From NCBI GenBank assembly GCA_021234155.1, contig JAJEKV010000003.1, positions 27,015,166 to 27,079,165 of the forward strand: a DNA stretch of 64,000 bases, written 5' to 3'. The stretch comes from Isoetes taiwanensis. Lineage: Eukaryota; Streptophyta; Lycopodiopsida; Isoetales; Isoetaceae. Position numbers and translations under genes: made by a program. This document shows, piece after piece, positions 1 through 10,875 of this stretch. Every line of letters begins with the position of its first letter. Position 1 is the stretch's first letter. The notes below the pieces were generated by a model that did not search any database, was not told the origin of the DNA, and saw nothing but the letters and a program-made list of their open reading frames with translations.

Positions 1-1930
1 TACAGTTGTGGCTGAGGTCCTTGCCCAGGTCTTCTCTCTTGCCGCACAGGAGGGAATCTTACATGGACTTCCTATGAACAATGGGTCGCAGGAGATCTGT
101 AATCAATATGCAGATGACACTTTCCTTTTTCTGAGGGCAGATGAGCAAAATTTGCAGAATCGCCATTTCCTTGTTGGATTCCTTTTTCCCTAGCATCCGG
201 TATTTTTGTGGGTTGGGCGTATGTACGACACTATGGGCATTGGACTCGCCAGTTCCACCATGTGTAGCTACCTTTTCATGGAAGATCCTTCCCTATGGTA
301 AAGCAACCAAACTTCTCGGTATCCCTATAGGTGTTCATATCTCATCAGGAGATGCGTGGGAGGCAGTAATTAAAGGCTTGGAAAGCACCTTTTTTGGTGG
401 TCCACAGCGAAGCTTTCCATGGCAGGATGAATTGTTGTGGCTAAGTCAGTTTTAAGCAGCACCCATGTGTATATGGCTTCGTTCATGTTGGCTCCACAGT
501 CAAAGATACAACTTCTCGTCAGGGTTGTCAGGAACTTCATCTGGGGGGGAACAGAGGAGGGTGCTGTTGTCAAAGTCAGTTGGGAAAAGTGCATGTTGCC
601 AAAGCATTTTGACGGCCTTGGAATGATCAATTTTCTTTTGCAGAGCAAGGTGATGATTTCTAAGTTCATTTGGAGAATTTTGAATAATGTGGATGAGTCC
701 CCGGGTTCCCGCCTTGTTTATCAGTCTTTGCAAATGTGCATTTCTTTTGGGTCTCGGTCTCTTAGGCCACTTTTCCCCTGGGCTCTGTTCTATCCACTGA
801 CAGCATACCCTAATGCATCCCCATTTCTTAGAGGATTGCTAGTTGCGTGGGAGACTGTACAATCTCTGTTTCATTTTCACCATCTTGCGCACACTAGCAT
901 GACTGCAAGTTGTTGGTGGATTCCATTGGATGGTGGTCCTCTGGTTGCTTCATTCCACCCATTGACGCAACGTCGATGGAGAGCAGCAGGTGTGCATATG
1001 ATATCTGATTGGTATAATAATCAAAGGCAGTTGCTGACATGTGAGGGGTTTAGAGCTAAGTTCCTCCTTTTACGGTGGGATCGAGCTATTTGGCAAAAGG
1101 TGTCTTCAATTCTTCCTCAAGTAGCATAAGTGGATGACTCCCAACCGTGGGTAGTTCATGAGCATGTCAAAGCAGATAAGTTGGTGAATTCCATGTATAA
1201 GGTCTTGCTTGATGCTGACGTCTTGCCTCCTTCGTCCAAGTGGCCTTTGGTCATTCCCAGGGATCGACAGAAAGCAGTATGGAAATGGGTATGGGATAAA
1301 CTACTCCATCCCAAAGTATCTGTTTATGGTGGCAAGTCACTCATCGTTGTCTGCGCGTTAGTATTCTGGTGCACAGATTTCGTCCAGAGGTATCTGCACT
1401 TTGTCCCTTATGTGCACAGAGGGACGAGACAATTGAGCATTGCTTCTTCCTATGTAGACATGTCAGACATGCTTGGTTGTGGCTTCAAGGCCTCTTTCAT
1501 TGCAATTTAAATAGCCAGCAGGTGCTATTAGTAGTTTATCCAAGTAGTTGGGATAATTTGGCAAAAAGGGCATTTCATTTGGCTTCTGCATGGATTATCT
1601 GGTCCATTTGGAAAAGAAGGAATCTTCTCATATTCAAAGGTCTTGCTTGTTCAGATGCACAGGTCCTTCTTGATGCCCAACAACGAATTGTCAAAGCATT
1701 CACGTGCTCATCAATTGCTAATGAGGTGAAGAGCCGTATTTGGGAGCACTATCTTCAGATTCATACTTACTTATGAGTTTTTGCTTGCTCTTCATATTGT
1801 TTAGATGTTGTGTTTGAGTGGGGTGGTTTTGCTCTGGTGGACATTCTCTCCACTGAGTTATTAGTCCCCATTGTACTCTGTAACTTTCTCTGGATAATAA
1901 AGGCTCAAGTCCTTCAAAAAAAAAAAAAAA
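1..1930 (+). mobile_element. LINE (L1-like), 3' portion with poly-A tail
   Basis: This is the 3' half of a non-LTR retrotransposon in sense orientation. It enters the window inside the reverse transcriptase, continues through the RT C-terminus and a cysteine-rich zf-RVT segment, and ends in an AATAAAG-containing 3' UTR with an A-run at about 1917-1930. The poly-A tail directly abuts the tandem repeats of element A, so the LINE probably inserted into or beside them. The 5' part lies outside the window. Confidence 0.88.
8..1776 (+). pseudogene. LINE reverse transcriptase C-terminal part, broken
   Basis: The polyprotein copies the element RNA by target-primed reverse transcription. The catalytic YADD motif (NQYADDTFLFL) lies near 105-135. 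The thumb/connection pattern VSWEKCMLP...GLGM is at about 575-625. The plant-LINE terminal zinc-finger-like segment (CPLCAQRDETIEHCFFLC) is at about 1400-1455. The frame changes near 150-190, 430-450 and 1370-1510, and a TAA stop interrupts at 1127-1129, so the copy cannot make a full protein. The catalytic aspartates are intact locally. The clade matches the minus-strand LINE at 45.9-49.1 kb in style, though the two copies are clearly diverged. Confidence 0.88.
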
Positions 1931-2690
1931 CTTTACATAGATGTCTAGGTTTACCACTAGACTTAAATGTCTAGGTTTACCACTAGAGTTGCATGTCTAG
2001 GTTAACCACTTTACATGGATGTCCAGGTTTACCACTTTACATGGATGTCTAGGTTAACCACTAGACTAGGTTGCATGTCCAGGTTAACCACTAGACTTAC
2101 ATGTCTAGGTTTACCACTAGACTTACATGTCTAGGTTTACCACTTTACATGGATGTCTAGGTTTACCACTAGAGTTGCATGTCTAGGTTAACCACTTTAC
2201 ATGGATGTCTAGGTTTACCACTAGACTTACATGTCTAGGTTTACCACTTGAGTTGCATATCTAGGTTAACCACTAGAGTTGCATGTCTAGGTTAACCACT
2301 TTACATGAATGTCTAGGTTAACCACTAGACTAGGTTGCATGTCCAGGTTAACCACTAGACTTACGTGTCTAGGTTTACCACTAGACTTACATGTCTAGGT
2401 TTACCACTTTACATGGATGTCTAGGTTTACCACTAGAGTTGCATGTCTAGGTTAACCACTTTACATGGATGTCTAGGTTTACCACTAGACTTACATGTCT
2501 AGATTTACCACTAGAGCTGCATGTCTAGGTTAACTACTAGAGTTGCATGTCTAGGTTAACCACTTTACATGGATGTCCAGGTTTACCACTTTACATGGAT
2601 GTCTAGGTTAACCACTTTACATGGATGTCTAGGTTTACCACTAGAGTTGCATGTCTAGGTTAACCACTTTACATGGATGTCCAGGTTACA
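1931..2690 (+). repeat. 26-bp tandem repeat, core CTAGGTTWACCACT, 28 copies
   Basis: A near-uniform 26-bp minisatellite. Each unit holds TGTCTAGGTTTACCACT or TGTCTAGGTTAACCACT followed by one of a few 9-bp linkers (ttacatgga, agagttgca, agacttaca). I counted 28 full cores and a broken one at about 2683. The GGTTAACC centre is palindromic. Linkers recur in the same order (about 1950-2200 versus 2290-2480), which points to higher-order duplication. The array lies downstream of accessory gene A1. Because the same core recurs outside the array, in other spacings and orientation, it is probably a functional binding motif and not just a satellite. Confidence 0.95.
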
Positions 2691-2767
2691 TGCATAGTTG
2701 AATATTTCAAATGGATCATAAGTTACAATGGCTTAAAACTGACATTCTAATTCGGAATCATTCTCAA

Positions 2768-3340
2768 TCAACATCAAGCACTGTTGCCATGCCTTCTGCC
2801 CGGACGTCCTCAACAGTTACATCTGGCACACCGCATGGTAGTCTCCACATCATGTCATCGAAGATATTGCATAGGGTTGGTTCAGACCCCTCTAGGACTT
2901 CCTTGATCAGAACCTTCTTTCACTGCCTCCATGCAGCATACATTTCCTTGAAGCAGGCTTTTAGGGTGTTGCCTTCCCAGACAACGTCCATAGCTAGCAA
3001 ATACTTCAAAACCTTGCCTTGGATAATACACCTCTTCAATTCAGCCAGCAATGCCCTATGGGTTCGCCTGTTAAGGTCAGTGTCAAGAGGCCTAAGGGTC
3101 TCTCTGAATTCCCCATTCTCCACGGTCTCTGAAAAGATTATGAAAAGATTAATACGAAAGTAGAACATGAATATGAAGGAAGACAAGAACATGCTTACTT
3201 CTGAACGTTTTGATGCTGTTAGGTTGGGCGAGATCTAGCCCCACATCCTCCTGAATTTCATTCAGGTGGATGAGAATATCCTCAAGACTGTGGGCATTGA
3301 TGGCACTGCTCTCACGAATCTGTTGTCGGGTCCTCACCAT
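2768..3340 (-). pseudogene. Element A accessory protein A1 (MVRTR family)
   Basis: This is a small two-exon gene. Exon 1 is 3340-3199, starting MVRTRQQIRESS. The intron at 3198-3129 (70 bp, gtaagc...ttttcag) is phase 1. Exon 2 runs 3128-2768. The protein would be about 168 residues. The conserved block is ELKRCIIQGKVLKYLL followed by a W-x-x...F-x-x-x-Y pattern, then KKVLIKEVL and an acidic tail ending VLDVD. It matches A2 (4082-4610) and the element B protein (29671-30173) along most of its length. One in-frame TGA (2920-2922) breaks it, consistent with CGA to TGA. The function is unknown and I recognise no named domain. Charged helices and the MVRTR start suggest a nuclear or DNA-associated protein; this is inference. 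Confidence 0.7.
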
Positions 3341-3436
3341 CTGTCACTTGGCTTCAACAGCAAGCAAAGGAACTCGACTGCTACTGAACTCAACTGAAAC
3401 CAACTAACTTTCTACCAAAAACAACTAAGGCAATGG

Positions 3437-3444
3437 TATATATA
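3437..3444 (-). promoter_or_regulatory. TATA box of accessory gene A1
   Basis: TATATATA lies about 97 bp upstream of the A1 start codon on the minus strand. It faces away from the A2 promoter, so the 3.45-4.0 kb repeats sit between two divergent promoters. Confidence 0.5.
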
Positions 3445-3504
3445 GCTTGAAGGCTAGAAAGAACCGTTAGAAAGAACCGTTGGTTTAAATATTCCCTTCT
3501 ATGC

Positions 3505-3815
3505 TTGTCCAGGTTTACCACTAGAGTGGGTTGTCCAGGTTTACCACTATAGTTGTCTAGGTTAACCATTATACTTATCTAGGCTAACCACTGGTTAACC
3601 ACCTAAGTGGATCATTTGTCTAGGTTAACCACTAGACTTACACGTCTAGGTTAACCACTATAGTTACATGTCCAGGTTGTCCAGGTTAACCACTAGAGTT
3701 GTCCAAGTTATCCACTAGAGTTGTCTAGTTTATCCACTATACTTGCCCAGGTTTACCACTATACTTGTCCAGGTTAACCACTAGGATCACTTGTCTAGGT
3801 TAACCAATAGCTAGA
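3505..3815 (+). repeat. Second block of element A motif, about 12 copies, irregular spacing
   Basis: Copies of TGTCYAGGTTWACCACT recur every 20-30 bp with variable linkers. The same core as the 1931-2690 array is kept although unit length is not. Conservation of the core against changing spacing argues for selection on, or targeting of, the motif. It lies between the divergent promoters of A1 and A2. Confidence 0.9.
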
Positions 3816-3816
3816 A

Positions 3817-3955
3817 TGTCGTCTCGAGGGTAGGTAAATGTCGTCTCGAGGATAGGTAAATGTCGGCTCGAGGGTAGGTAAATGTCGTCTCGTGGGTAGG
3901 TGAATGCTCTATAGTAAGGGTACGTAATAGTCGGCTCGTGAGTAGGTAAATGTCT
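3817..3955 (+). repeat. 23-bp tandem repeat (TCGTCTCGAGGGTAGGTAAA type)
   Basis: About six degenerate units of AATGTCGTCTCGAGGGTAGG plus TAA, several with an XhoI-like CTCGAG centre. It is immediately upstream of the A2 core promoter and looks like an upstream element array. It is unrelated to the GGTTWACC motif. Confidence 0.85.
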
Positions 3956-4000
3956 TTATCGATGAAGGGGTGTGTTTCTAAAACCCTAAACCCCATATTC

Positions 4001-4008
4001 TATAAATA
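4001..4008 (+). promoter_or_regulatory. TATA box of accessory gene A2
   Basis: TATAAATA is 74 bp upstream of the A2 ATG (4082). A telobox-like AAACCCTAAACCCC lies just upstream at about 3980-3994. The TATA-to-ATG spacing is typical of a plant gene with a short leader. Confidence 0.6.
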
Positions 4009-4081
4009 GTTCTACCTCGTTGCGTTCTTCCATTGTGCAGCTTCCACTCCCATTCTTGCAATTTTTTTTTAGTGACCAGCT

Positions 4082-4610
4082 ATGGAAGATGTGCTCCGAC
4101 GCTTGAACCAGATCCAAGGGGAGCTCAGAATTCGGGAGCAGCATAGTATGGAACCGGTTTTTACTAGTAAGGCCTTGCTTACATGCAACTTCTGTAGATT
4201 TTTCCTTTCTAACTTCGTGTGGGATCTTCTATCTTGGTGTAGGAGCCGTCGAGAAGATGGCCGAGAAGGGAGTCACTCGAATACCCCCTCCTCCGGAAGA
4301 GAAAGAGGACTAGGAGATGAGGATACAACAGATGAAGGTCTTGAAGAAATACATGATCGGCGAAAAGGCAATGAGGGCACTGCTTGAGGGCACTGCACTG
4401 CCTCGAAGGATAAGAGTGTGTCTCCAGGAGATGGCTCGAGTTTGGAAGCACCACAGAAAAGAGTTGATAAAAATGATTATGCAGTCAACTATATTCTGGC
4501 CCGACCTTCTCGACATGGAGTTGTGGTTCAAGGGTGATGGTGAGGTCGAGGACTTAACACTAGAAACCGTGAGTCGAGCTCGAGAGGAATACAGAGAGTT
4601 GTTCGGGTGA
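4082..4610 (+). pseudogene. Element A accessory protein A2 (MVRTR family)
   Basis: This is a paralogue of A1 on the opposite strand. Exon 1 is 4082-4166 (MEDVLRRLNQIQGELR). The phase-1 intron is 4167-4242 (gtaagg...ggtgtag). Exon 2 is 4243-4610. The intron position and phase equal those of A1: FT-R-AVEK here, FR-K-TVEN in A1. The conserved block reads LKKYMIGEKAMRALLEG and RKELIKMIMQ, with a WF-x-x-DGEVEDLTLE tail. An in-frame TAG at 4311-4313 breaks exon 2. The N-terminal MVRTR stretch of A1 is missing, so this copy may start later or be shortened. The DNA-level function is unknown. The divergent A1/A2 pair shares one repeat-filled control region. Confidence 0.7.
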
Positions 4611-4732
4611 AGTCCTATGGTTCAGATTGACTCGTTATTTTTTCATAGTCTAATGGTCTAAGGTTTCTCATAATGTAATTGTTTTTTTTAAATTTATATT
4701 TGGTTTCTTCTTATTTGAGGGAGTGCTTAGAC

Positions 4733-4815
4733 ATCTAAGTCTAGTGGTAAAAATGTATGGACAAGGTGGTTAACCTAGACATCTCCAGTGGTTAACCTGG
4801 ACAGCCTAGTTTAGT
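4733..4815 (-). repeat. Element A motif, inverted copies
   Basis: Three to four copies in reverse orientation (AGTGGTTAACCTAGACA and variants) lie between the 3' ends of A2 and the MULE transposase. Opposite orientation to the upstream blocks shows the motif is placed in more than one way across the element. Confidence 0.8.
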
Positions 4816-4949
4816 GGTTAAGTGGACTAAGCAAAATCTATAATAGTCAGAAGTTTAATATAGAACATCCACAAGTGAAGGATTAAAGTAAACTCCAAGT
4901 AAGGTATATCATAAAATAGAAGTTCCACAAGTCAAGCATTAAGAAAAAT

Positions 4950-7177
4950 TTACTCTTCAAGGTGTCGTGCACATTCACGTGCAAACAGGGTATCCCCCAC
5001 CACTTTCTTCTTCCTCTTATGGCATTCTATGAAAGGAATTGGCCTAGCTATGGTGCTCCCATTGAAGTCCTTTGTTGTTGGCATGCAAGGTGCAACACCT
5101 CTTTGAACAGTAGAGGACTTCAAATTCTCTAACTTTTGGGTGAGCTCTCGAAGAAGGAAATCAACTTCGCGAATGATGTGAGGGTTGCTACTTAATGTAT
5201 CCCTTATGTTATGAAGGCTAGCATCTATACTCTCCAACATATCTCTACGTGTAGGGTCTACAAAGCACTTACCAACATGTGGCTCCTTCTTGACATCAAT
5301 GAGGCTTGTTGAGGTCAAACTAGAAAGCACAACGTCATCGCTACACTCATCCACCTCATAATCCTCTGCAATAGATCTCAAGTTTTCCAAACCACCAGCT
5401 TGGGAACCGTAAAGAGTTCCACACTCTCAATATGTCTTCATCCCTATAACTGCCCATCATTTGAATCACTTTAATTTGATGCTTGCACATGTTACCCTTC
5501 ATACCCCATGGACAATCGCAGCAAGCCCAATTCTCATTTGCCACAACTACCATGTAAGGAAGGGCCTCTCTATTCTCATCCCAAGCATCCATGCTTTGGC
5601 TCCAAACTTCAGCCCTTCCTTGTTGGTAGTCTAGCCACCTCACTGCTGCATCAGGAATCTTTTTTGCTCCAATGATTGCTGTCTCGATAACCTGTTCCTG
5701 TCTGCGGTTGATCTTAAAACCATAGTCTTTCTTGAACCTATCAAAGGATATATGCGTCTCCATTATGCATGTCAGCATGTAAAGCAACCAATCAATCCTG
5801 CGTCCTCTCAATGAATGCTTGGAGAGACCAAGCCTCCTCTTCATAGTGGCATGATATGACTCTATGCTTGCATTTGTCTCTTGATTTGCATGGGGATACA
5901 TCCGAGTAGCAACAATCCAGGAAGTAATGTTCTTTGTCCACACCTTGCTCATGTATTTCACAACTTTCTTGTAGACCTTGTGCCTTTCCTTGAACTCTTC
6001 CAAGCGTCTTAATCCCTCTTCCTTACATGAGTCTATGTAGTCTTGCCCATATCTACCATCCCCATCAACATGAATACCATACATGATGTCTCCTAATTCC
6101 TTGAACATTTGGGCTCTGCGCTTCTTATCTTTAACCCGCTTCACCAACATCTTCAACCAGTTTCATCTCACATGCCACAAGCACAATTGGATACGTAACC
6201 CAGGCCAAACATCCCTCAAAGCATTGATCTCGGCCTGGGCATCATCCACAATGAAGCAAGAAGGGGACCAAGTGGGATCATTATTATGGATGTGTTCCTT
6301 CATGGCCACAAGCCATGGTCGGATCTCCTCTTCCTCTTGACTAGATGTGAGAACCCAAGCTACTGGAACTCCATTCCCATGGCTGTCATAAAGCAACCAT
6401 GTGTACAAACTGTAGCAATGGTCATTGGTTTTGAAAGTGGAGTCCATGGCAATTGCCTCACCTTTTTCATGCTTCAAAAGAGTTTTCAGCTGGAATGGAG
6501 TCATTATACCCAAAGTAAAGGGCCTGCCCTCTTGATACATAAACACGCTCTCAGGATGAATAGAAACCCACATTCTGACACTTAAAGCAACATCTCGATG
6601 CAACATCCAAGTGGATCTAGCAACCTTACGAGATAAGTTGTGAAGGTCATCCATGGCAAGAAATTCATCTCTATGTCTTGGTCTATCTGGATTAATTTGC
6701 TTTTGTAAGCTCCAATGCTCTTTGTGCTTGCTCATGACCTGTTGAGCTGAATGATTTTGTTGTATCAAATCCTTAGCCCAATCCTTCTTCTACTTGGACA
6801 AACGAGGTGCATTCCTCGGGTGCTTCGATATCATACTTCGGGTGGTTCAAACAGCCTGCCACTGCAGGTTGCAAGGGCCATTGCAGGAGCGGGTACGGTG
6901 ATGATTGAGGTATCATCATTCTCCATAGCAGCGACGAGTCCATTCCTTAAGCGGGTGTGAGCAGTCCCTTTCCTTCAGTTCCAATCCATAGCATGGGCTT
7001 GGGATGCATGCCTCGGATAGCGGATGGGCCATCCGGGATGGCCGATGGATGATGCATTGGCGGGCCGATGGTGATTCGATCCATGGCCGAGCTTACCACG
7101 ATTTCCTGCCCGGGTTTACCACTTCTCGGAGTAGGAATACGACGCTCCCCAAAAATGGCCTCGGTCGAGGCTTGCAT
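4950..7177 (-). pseudogene. MULE transposase with SWIM zinc finger
   Basis: This is a Mutator-like transposase of the MULE/FAR1-like plant type. A likely first exon at 7177-7097 (MQASTEAIFGERR..., 27 codons) ends at a gtaagc donor. The main body runs from about 6860. The DDE core shows AMDSTF (first D), IVDDAQAEI (second D), LCLWHVR just after it, and an E in NASIESYH. The SWIM finger is CCDCPWGMKGNMCKH near 5480-5525. A basic tail continues to 4950 after a frameshift at about 5395. Breaks are a TGA at 6163-6165 (WHVR-stop-NWLK), a TAG near 6790 and a probable frameshift near 6800. Family knowledge: cut-and-paste transposition in the nucleus, usually with 8-9 bp target duplications. None was identified here. 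Confidence 0.85.
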
Positions 7178-7249
7178 GCAAAATAAAGACAAGAAGAGAA
7201 AAAAATACATTGCATGTACTATCAAAAGATATACCTACAGAAACCATAC

Positions 7250-7844
7250 TTATAGTCATATGAAATATCATAAACAAGACAAGTTAACAGTATGTGCATG
7301 CTCTAGAAATACGCGCTTCATATGGCAAATTAAATACATGCTCTAAACCATATTAAAACCATAGCAATATGGCCGTATAAATATACGTTTTACGCGAAGA
7401 ACCATTTTTTATGATATTTGAGTTGTGAAGAAAGTTGGTGAACGCCTTCTTTATGTATTTCTATCCTTTTCAAGTGGGAGGTTAATAATCCAGCAAGCAA
7501 AAAGTAGTTGATATACATTAGCACATCAATGTTCTAGTGCTTTAATATCCTGCGGAAGATCAATATTGTGAAAGATAAATCACAACAAGTGCTCCATTTT
7601 GTATTCATTGCAAGGGTCATGTTGTAATATTGCTTGCATCTAAAGATATTCCATGCCATGATATTAGAAAACTATCTATCTCTAAGGAACGAGTCATTTG
7701 GTTTTCTAGATGGAATGTGAAGGAACATGGGTGTATACATGTGCAAAACAACGAGGACCACAATTATCTAAAGCAGTATGATGACATATGTTTCCTTGCT
7801 TAAAGCCAGATTAATTTCATGCTTATTAGGCATTTTTCCATAAA
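7250..7844. other. Intergenic, AT-rich, nothing recognised
   Basis: Only short open frames and no repeat, promoter or family motif that I can support. Confidence 0.5.
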
Positions 7845-8290
7845 GAAGTGCAAAGCAATTGCATCCATTCACGCCGGTGTAACACTGCCTCAAAATTGAG
7901 ACATGCAGATGGGCTTGGAAAGAATGAGAGAAAAGGGTATGCTAATGTTGCCAAATGGGAGTTATTGAAGATGAATGCCACACTCTTTAGAATTGTATTG
8001 TATTTGCACTTATCTAGGCATGATATGCGAGGTTTATTACAGCTAACCAACCACTATTTGTCATATTGCAGACGCCTCCAGTAGGAGCATTAGCATCATA
8101 GATCTAGAAAGTACTAGAAATGCGCGCTCAATTATACCTTCATCACTCCAATAACATGCACGAGCTTAGTACTGCTAACATTTTTCTTTCACCAACCTTC
8201 GGGTAAGAGTTTTTTTCTAATTTGAATAGTAATGGATTTGCTATATTCTTTATTTTTTGGGCTCTATGGACGATAAAAATCAATTTAGTC
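7845..8290 (+). mobile_element. LINE-X 3'-end fragment
   Basis: This is a 5'-truncated copy of the second LINE family. The C-terminal coding remnant keeps the pattern seen at 54 kb (KIE-x-x-RWA, then GVIEDE-x-HTL). The typical 3' end follows, with tctatggacgataaaaa before a short A/T-rich tail at about 8260-8290. Confidence 0.6.
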
Positions 8291-8984
8291 CTATAAACAG
8301 ACCATTCCAAAGCAAAAGTCCATATGAAGTACTCCATTTAATGCCAGCCGAGCATGCAATGATAGACCTTGCTTGAGATGTTGCATATTTATGAGATTAT
8401 AAAACCTTGTATTCATTATAAAACATTTCAATTCTTGTCCCAAGCCTGCCATACTACTAGTTTCCTTAGTGGAGCTCTTGATTACAACTTGTTTGAAGAG
8501 TCCACAAATTCAAGATAGTGCATGGACACTCGAGTCGTCGAACTCCTTGTGAAAGAAGAAAATAAGGTTCTTCGACTTACTCGTAATGGTCACCATACCT
8601 TACCAATACCTATTTACTCTACAAACAAGATAATGCATCGATGCATGTGCGTATGTATTTGTTATCATGATGGTCAAACTATATGAATGAACATAATTTA
8701 AATCCAAACACTCTACATGCAATTCTACATGATTTTGAAACTATATAGTCACTCATGGATGTATGATTTGTAGAGGAAGGAAGGTGGTTTCATGAGTTTA
8801 AATCCTAGAAAGCAATATCATTGATCCATTGTTGTAGCAACTTAAATGTGTTGGTGTCAATATGAATTGATAATATGTTCATACACAACACCGTAATTGC
8901 TTTTCTTTTTTAGGGTGAGGGGAGCACTAGGAGCTTTTAAATGAAACCAATACATATAACAACCAACATATATATGCCATTAAC
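8291..8984. other. Intergenic, nothing recognised
   Basis: AT-rich DNA with no open frame or repeat I can name. Confidence 0.45.
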
Positions 8985-9375
8985 ATTAATTAACTCAAAC
9001 CATTGCATCCAACACATTTAAAATAAAACCCCCCTAAAACCCCCTTTAGTTTGGGTGCATATTCACACGAGGGGTTACTCCAGGCACCGAGAGCTGTCGA
9101 ATGGTTGCCCTTTATTCCTTGATCTGGACCGTACATAGCAATCCTCGTTAATGGGGTATGAGTGTACAAGTTTTTGTATACTGTATATCGAGGTTTGCAA
9201 AATACTATAAGATTTGAGGGAATGTACTTAATGGTGTTAATTTTATACATGTAATGTAAGTTTTTAGGGCTCTCGCTGCCCTACGTAACCCCTCGTGTGA
9301 ATATGCACCCAAATTAAAGGGGGTTTCAGGGGGATTTTATTTTACATGTGTTGGATGCAATGGTTTGAGTTAACT
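8985..9375. mobile_element. Fold-back MITE, complete copy
   Basis: A 390-bp element with about 90-bp terminal inverted repeats. The left arm starts TTAACTCAAACCATTGCATC and contains GGGTGCATATTCACACG. The right arm is its reverse complement, ending ...GGTTTGAGTTAA. No coding capacity. Related copies or halves lie at 10676-10875, 32590-32870, 51507-51548 and 51732-52190. Confidence 0.85.
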
Positions 9376-9389
9376 AATGTTAATAGTTG

Positions 9390-9904
9390 TTGTGTGTTTT
9401 ATCTTGACAATTTTTGCATGATGTCTTAAATTGGTGAAATGTGTGCAAAAATGGAGAACAATATGGATGTAATGCGGAGAAAATGTAAAAAATGTGCAAA
9501 TATTGTGGATGAAGCATTTATGATGTATTGAAGTTGAATTTATGGACTTGAAGGTGTATAAAAGTCCTTTTCAATGGTTAAACCATGGGGGTGAGGTGGC
9601 GCAATCCTAGGAGACATGTAAGTTATTGGAGATCTAATGGTGGAGATTGCTTAAAGATGAATCGAGGAGATTTGTTGTGTAAGTTTAAGAGAAGGCACGT
9701 CTCCTCATTCTCCCCCTCTTCCACTCTTGGAGTTTTCTTGAAGATCTATTGTAGAGTGCATCTTCTATGGAAGAATTAATAATAGAAGAGGAGGATGAAC
9801 CTCCAGACTTGTGTTATCTCTCTTCTTCATCGTCTGTAATACATTCTCCTTCATCTGTGTTTTGTAGTACATTGTCATGCTGATGAAATCCATTGCATAG
9901 ACTT
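9390..9904 (+). repeat. Dispersed direct repeat, copy 1
   Basis: This segment is almost identical to 16615-17125, differing by a handful of substitutions and small indels. It has no coding content. Copy 1 is interrupted at about 9905, and its continuation (starting cagtttgcttgcctgag) resumes near 10540. Confidence 0.9.
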
Positions 9905-10537
9905 TGCTGAATCTTGTATGTGCATACTCTCTCAGCCCACGTCTGGCACTGGAGGACCTCTTACCATGGGAGTTCACAAGAGTTGACTGACGTAGCAATC
10001 CCGGCCAGGAGAACTAACGCCCGGTGTCACAGAGCACACATACATAGAACATAGAAACATGAGTCATGCCGGAGCAACCCAGGCCACCGAACCTGGAAGT
10101 CCAACCCCGGAGGATCCAAGTACATAACAAAACACGAAGACACTGTGACACAATGAATGAGATGATGACATGTGTTGTTCATTAGTTATTTACCATATAT
10201 ATGTGTCTAAACCATACCCTAGCCACTTGCCGAAGTTGCCCATATAACTGCCCATGTTGAAGTAGCAATTTCGGTGATGAAATCCCGATAATCAACCAAC
10301 CCAGGCGATGTAGCAAACTAGAACCACTTCTTTGGTGTAGATATAGTCCACTTCACAACATTAATTTCTTAAACCATCTCTAGCTATGGTTTTAATGTTT
10401 TATAATTTAAATACCGCTTCCTTAGCTAATCAATTTAATAGCACAATTAATATAGAGCCTCCAAATTACGTCTTTCCAGCTTAAATTCCATAGGGTCTCC
10501 TGACCCCAACTGCTTATATCACCTGTCAAAGGATTCC
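9905..10537. other. Probable insertion splitting repeat copy 1
   Basis: About 630 bp that is absent from the otherwise collinear copy 2 (16615-17200). No terminal repeats or coding motif were recognised, so the inserted sequence is unclassified. Confidence 0.5.
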
Positions 10538-10675
10538 AGTGCAGTTTGCTTGCCTGAGTTTCTGATTGTGATCTTGCACACGGAAATCCATTTACATTTT
10601 TTGGGGGGCATTCCGAAAAAGCAACATTTTACTGGTATGACATCGTGATGATAACCTTCAATAATTATGGCAATC

Positions 10676-10875
10676 CGACAGCTCTCGCTGCCCTACGTCA
10701 CCCCCCGTGTGAATATGCACCCAAACCAAAGGGGGTTTAAGGGGGATTTTAATTTAAATGTGTTGGATCCAATGGTTATATTTATTAATGTCAATGGTAG
10801 TTATGTGTTGGTTATTATACTAAAAAAAATTTTTGGCCCTTCGGGCCATAAAAAAAAAGCAGACGTGAGAATATA
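10676..10875 (+). mobile_element. MITE right-end fragment with GGCCCTTCGGGCC hairpin
   Basis: It matches the right arm of the 51732-52190 element (ctctcgctgccctacgtcac, then the CACCCAAACC-AAAGGGGG block). It continues into the family's outer tail with the hairpin ggcccttcgggcc at about 10837-10849. The left arm is missing. A second tail with gcccgccgggc follows at about 10972-10985. Confidence 0.7.

Larger units (their letters stand above)
1931..7250. mobile_element. Element A: MULE-type transposon with accessory genes and repeated cis-motif
   Basis: I group these as one decayed element. They are a minus-strand MULE transposase (4950-7177), two divergently transcribed paralogous accessory genes (2768-3340 and 4082-4610), and noncoding DNA carrying over 40 copies of one motif: 28 at 1931-2690, about 12 at 3505-3815, and 3-4 inverted at 4733-4815. 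A weak further match (CCCGGGTTTACCACT) lies near 7108-7123 by the first transposase exon. No terminal inverted repeats were found, so the borders are approximate. Many Arabidopsis VANDAL MULEs also lack long TIRs. Grouping by shared motif is inference. Confidence 0.6.

Noticed and set aside
2711..3163. 150-codon plus-strand open frame
   Set aside because: It is antisense to accessory gene A1, whose splicing and homology are supported.
6947..7225. Independent 92-codon minus-strand gene
   Set aside because: The first 27 codons end at a good splice donor and fit better as exon 1 of the MULE transposase; the remainder is intronic.
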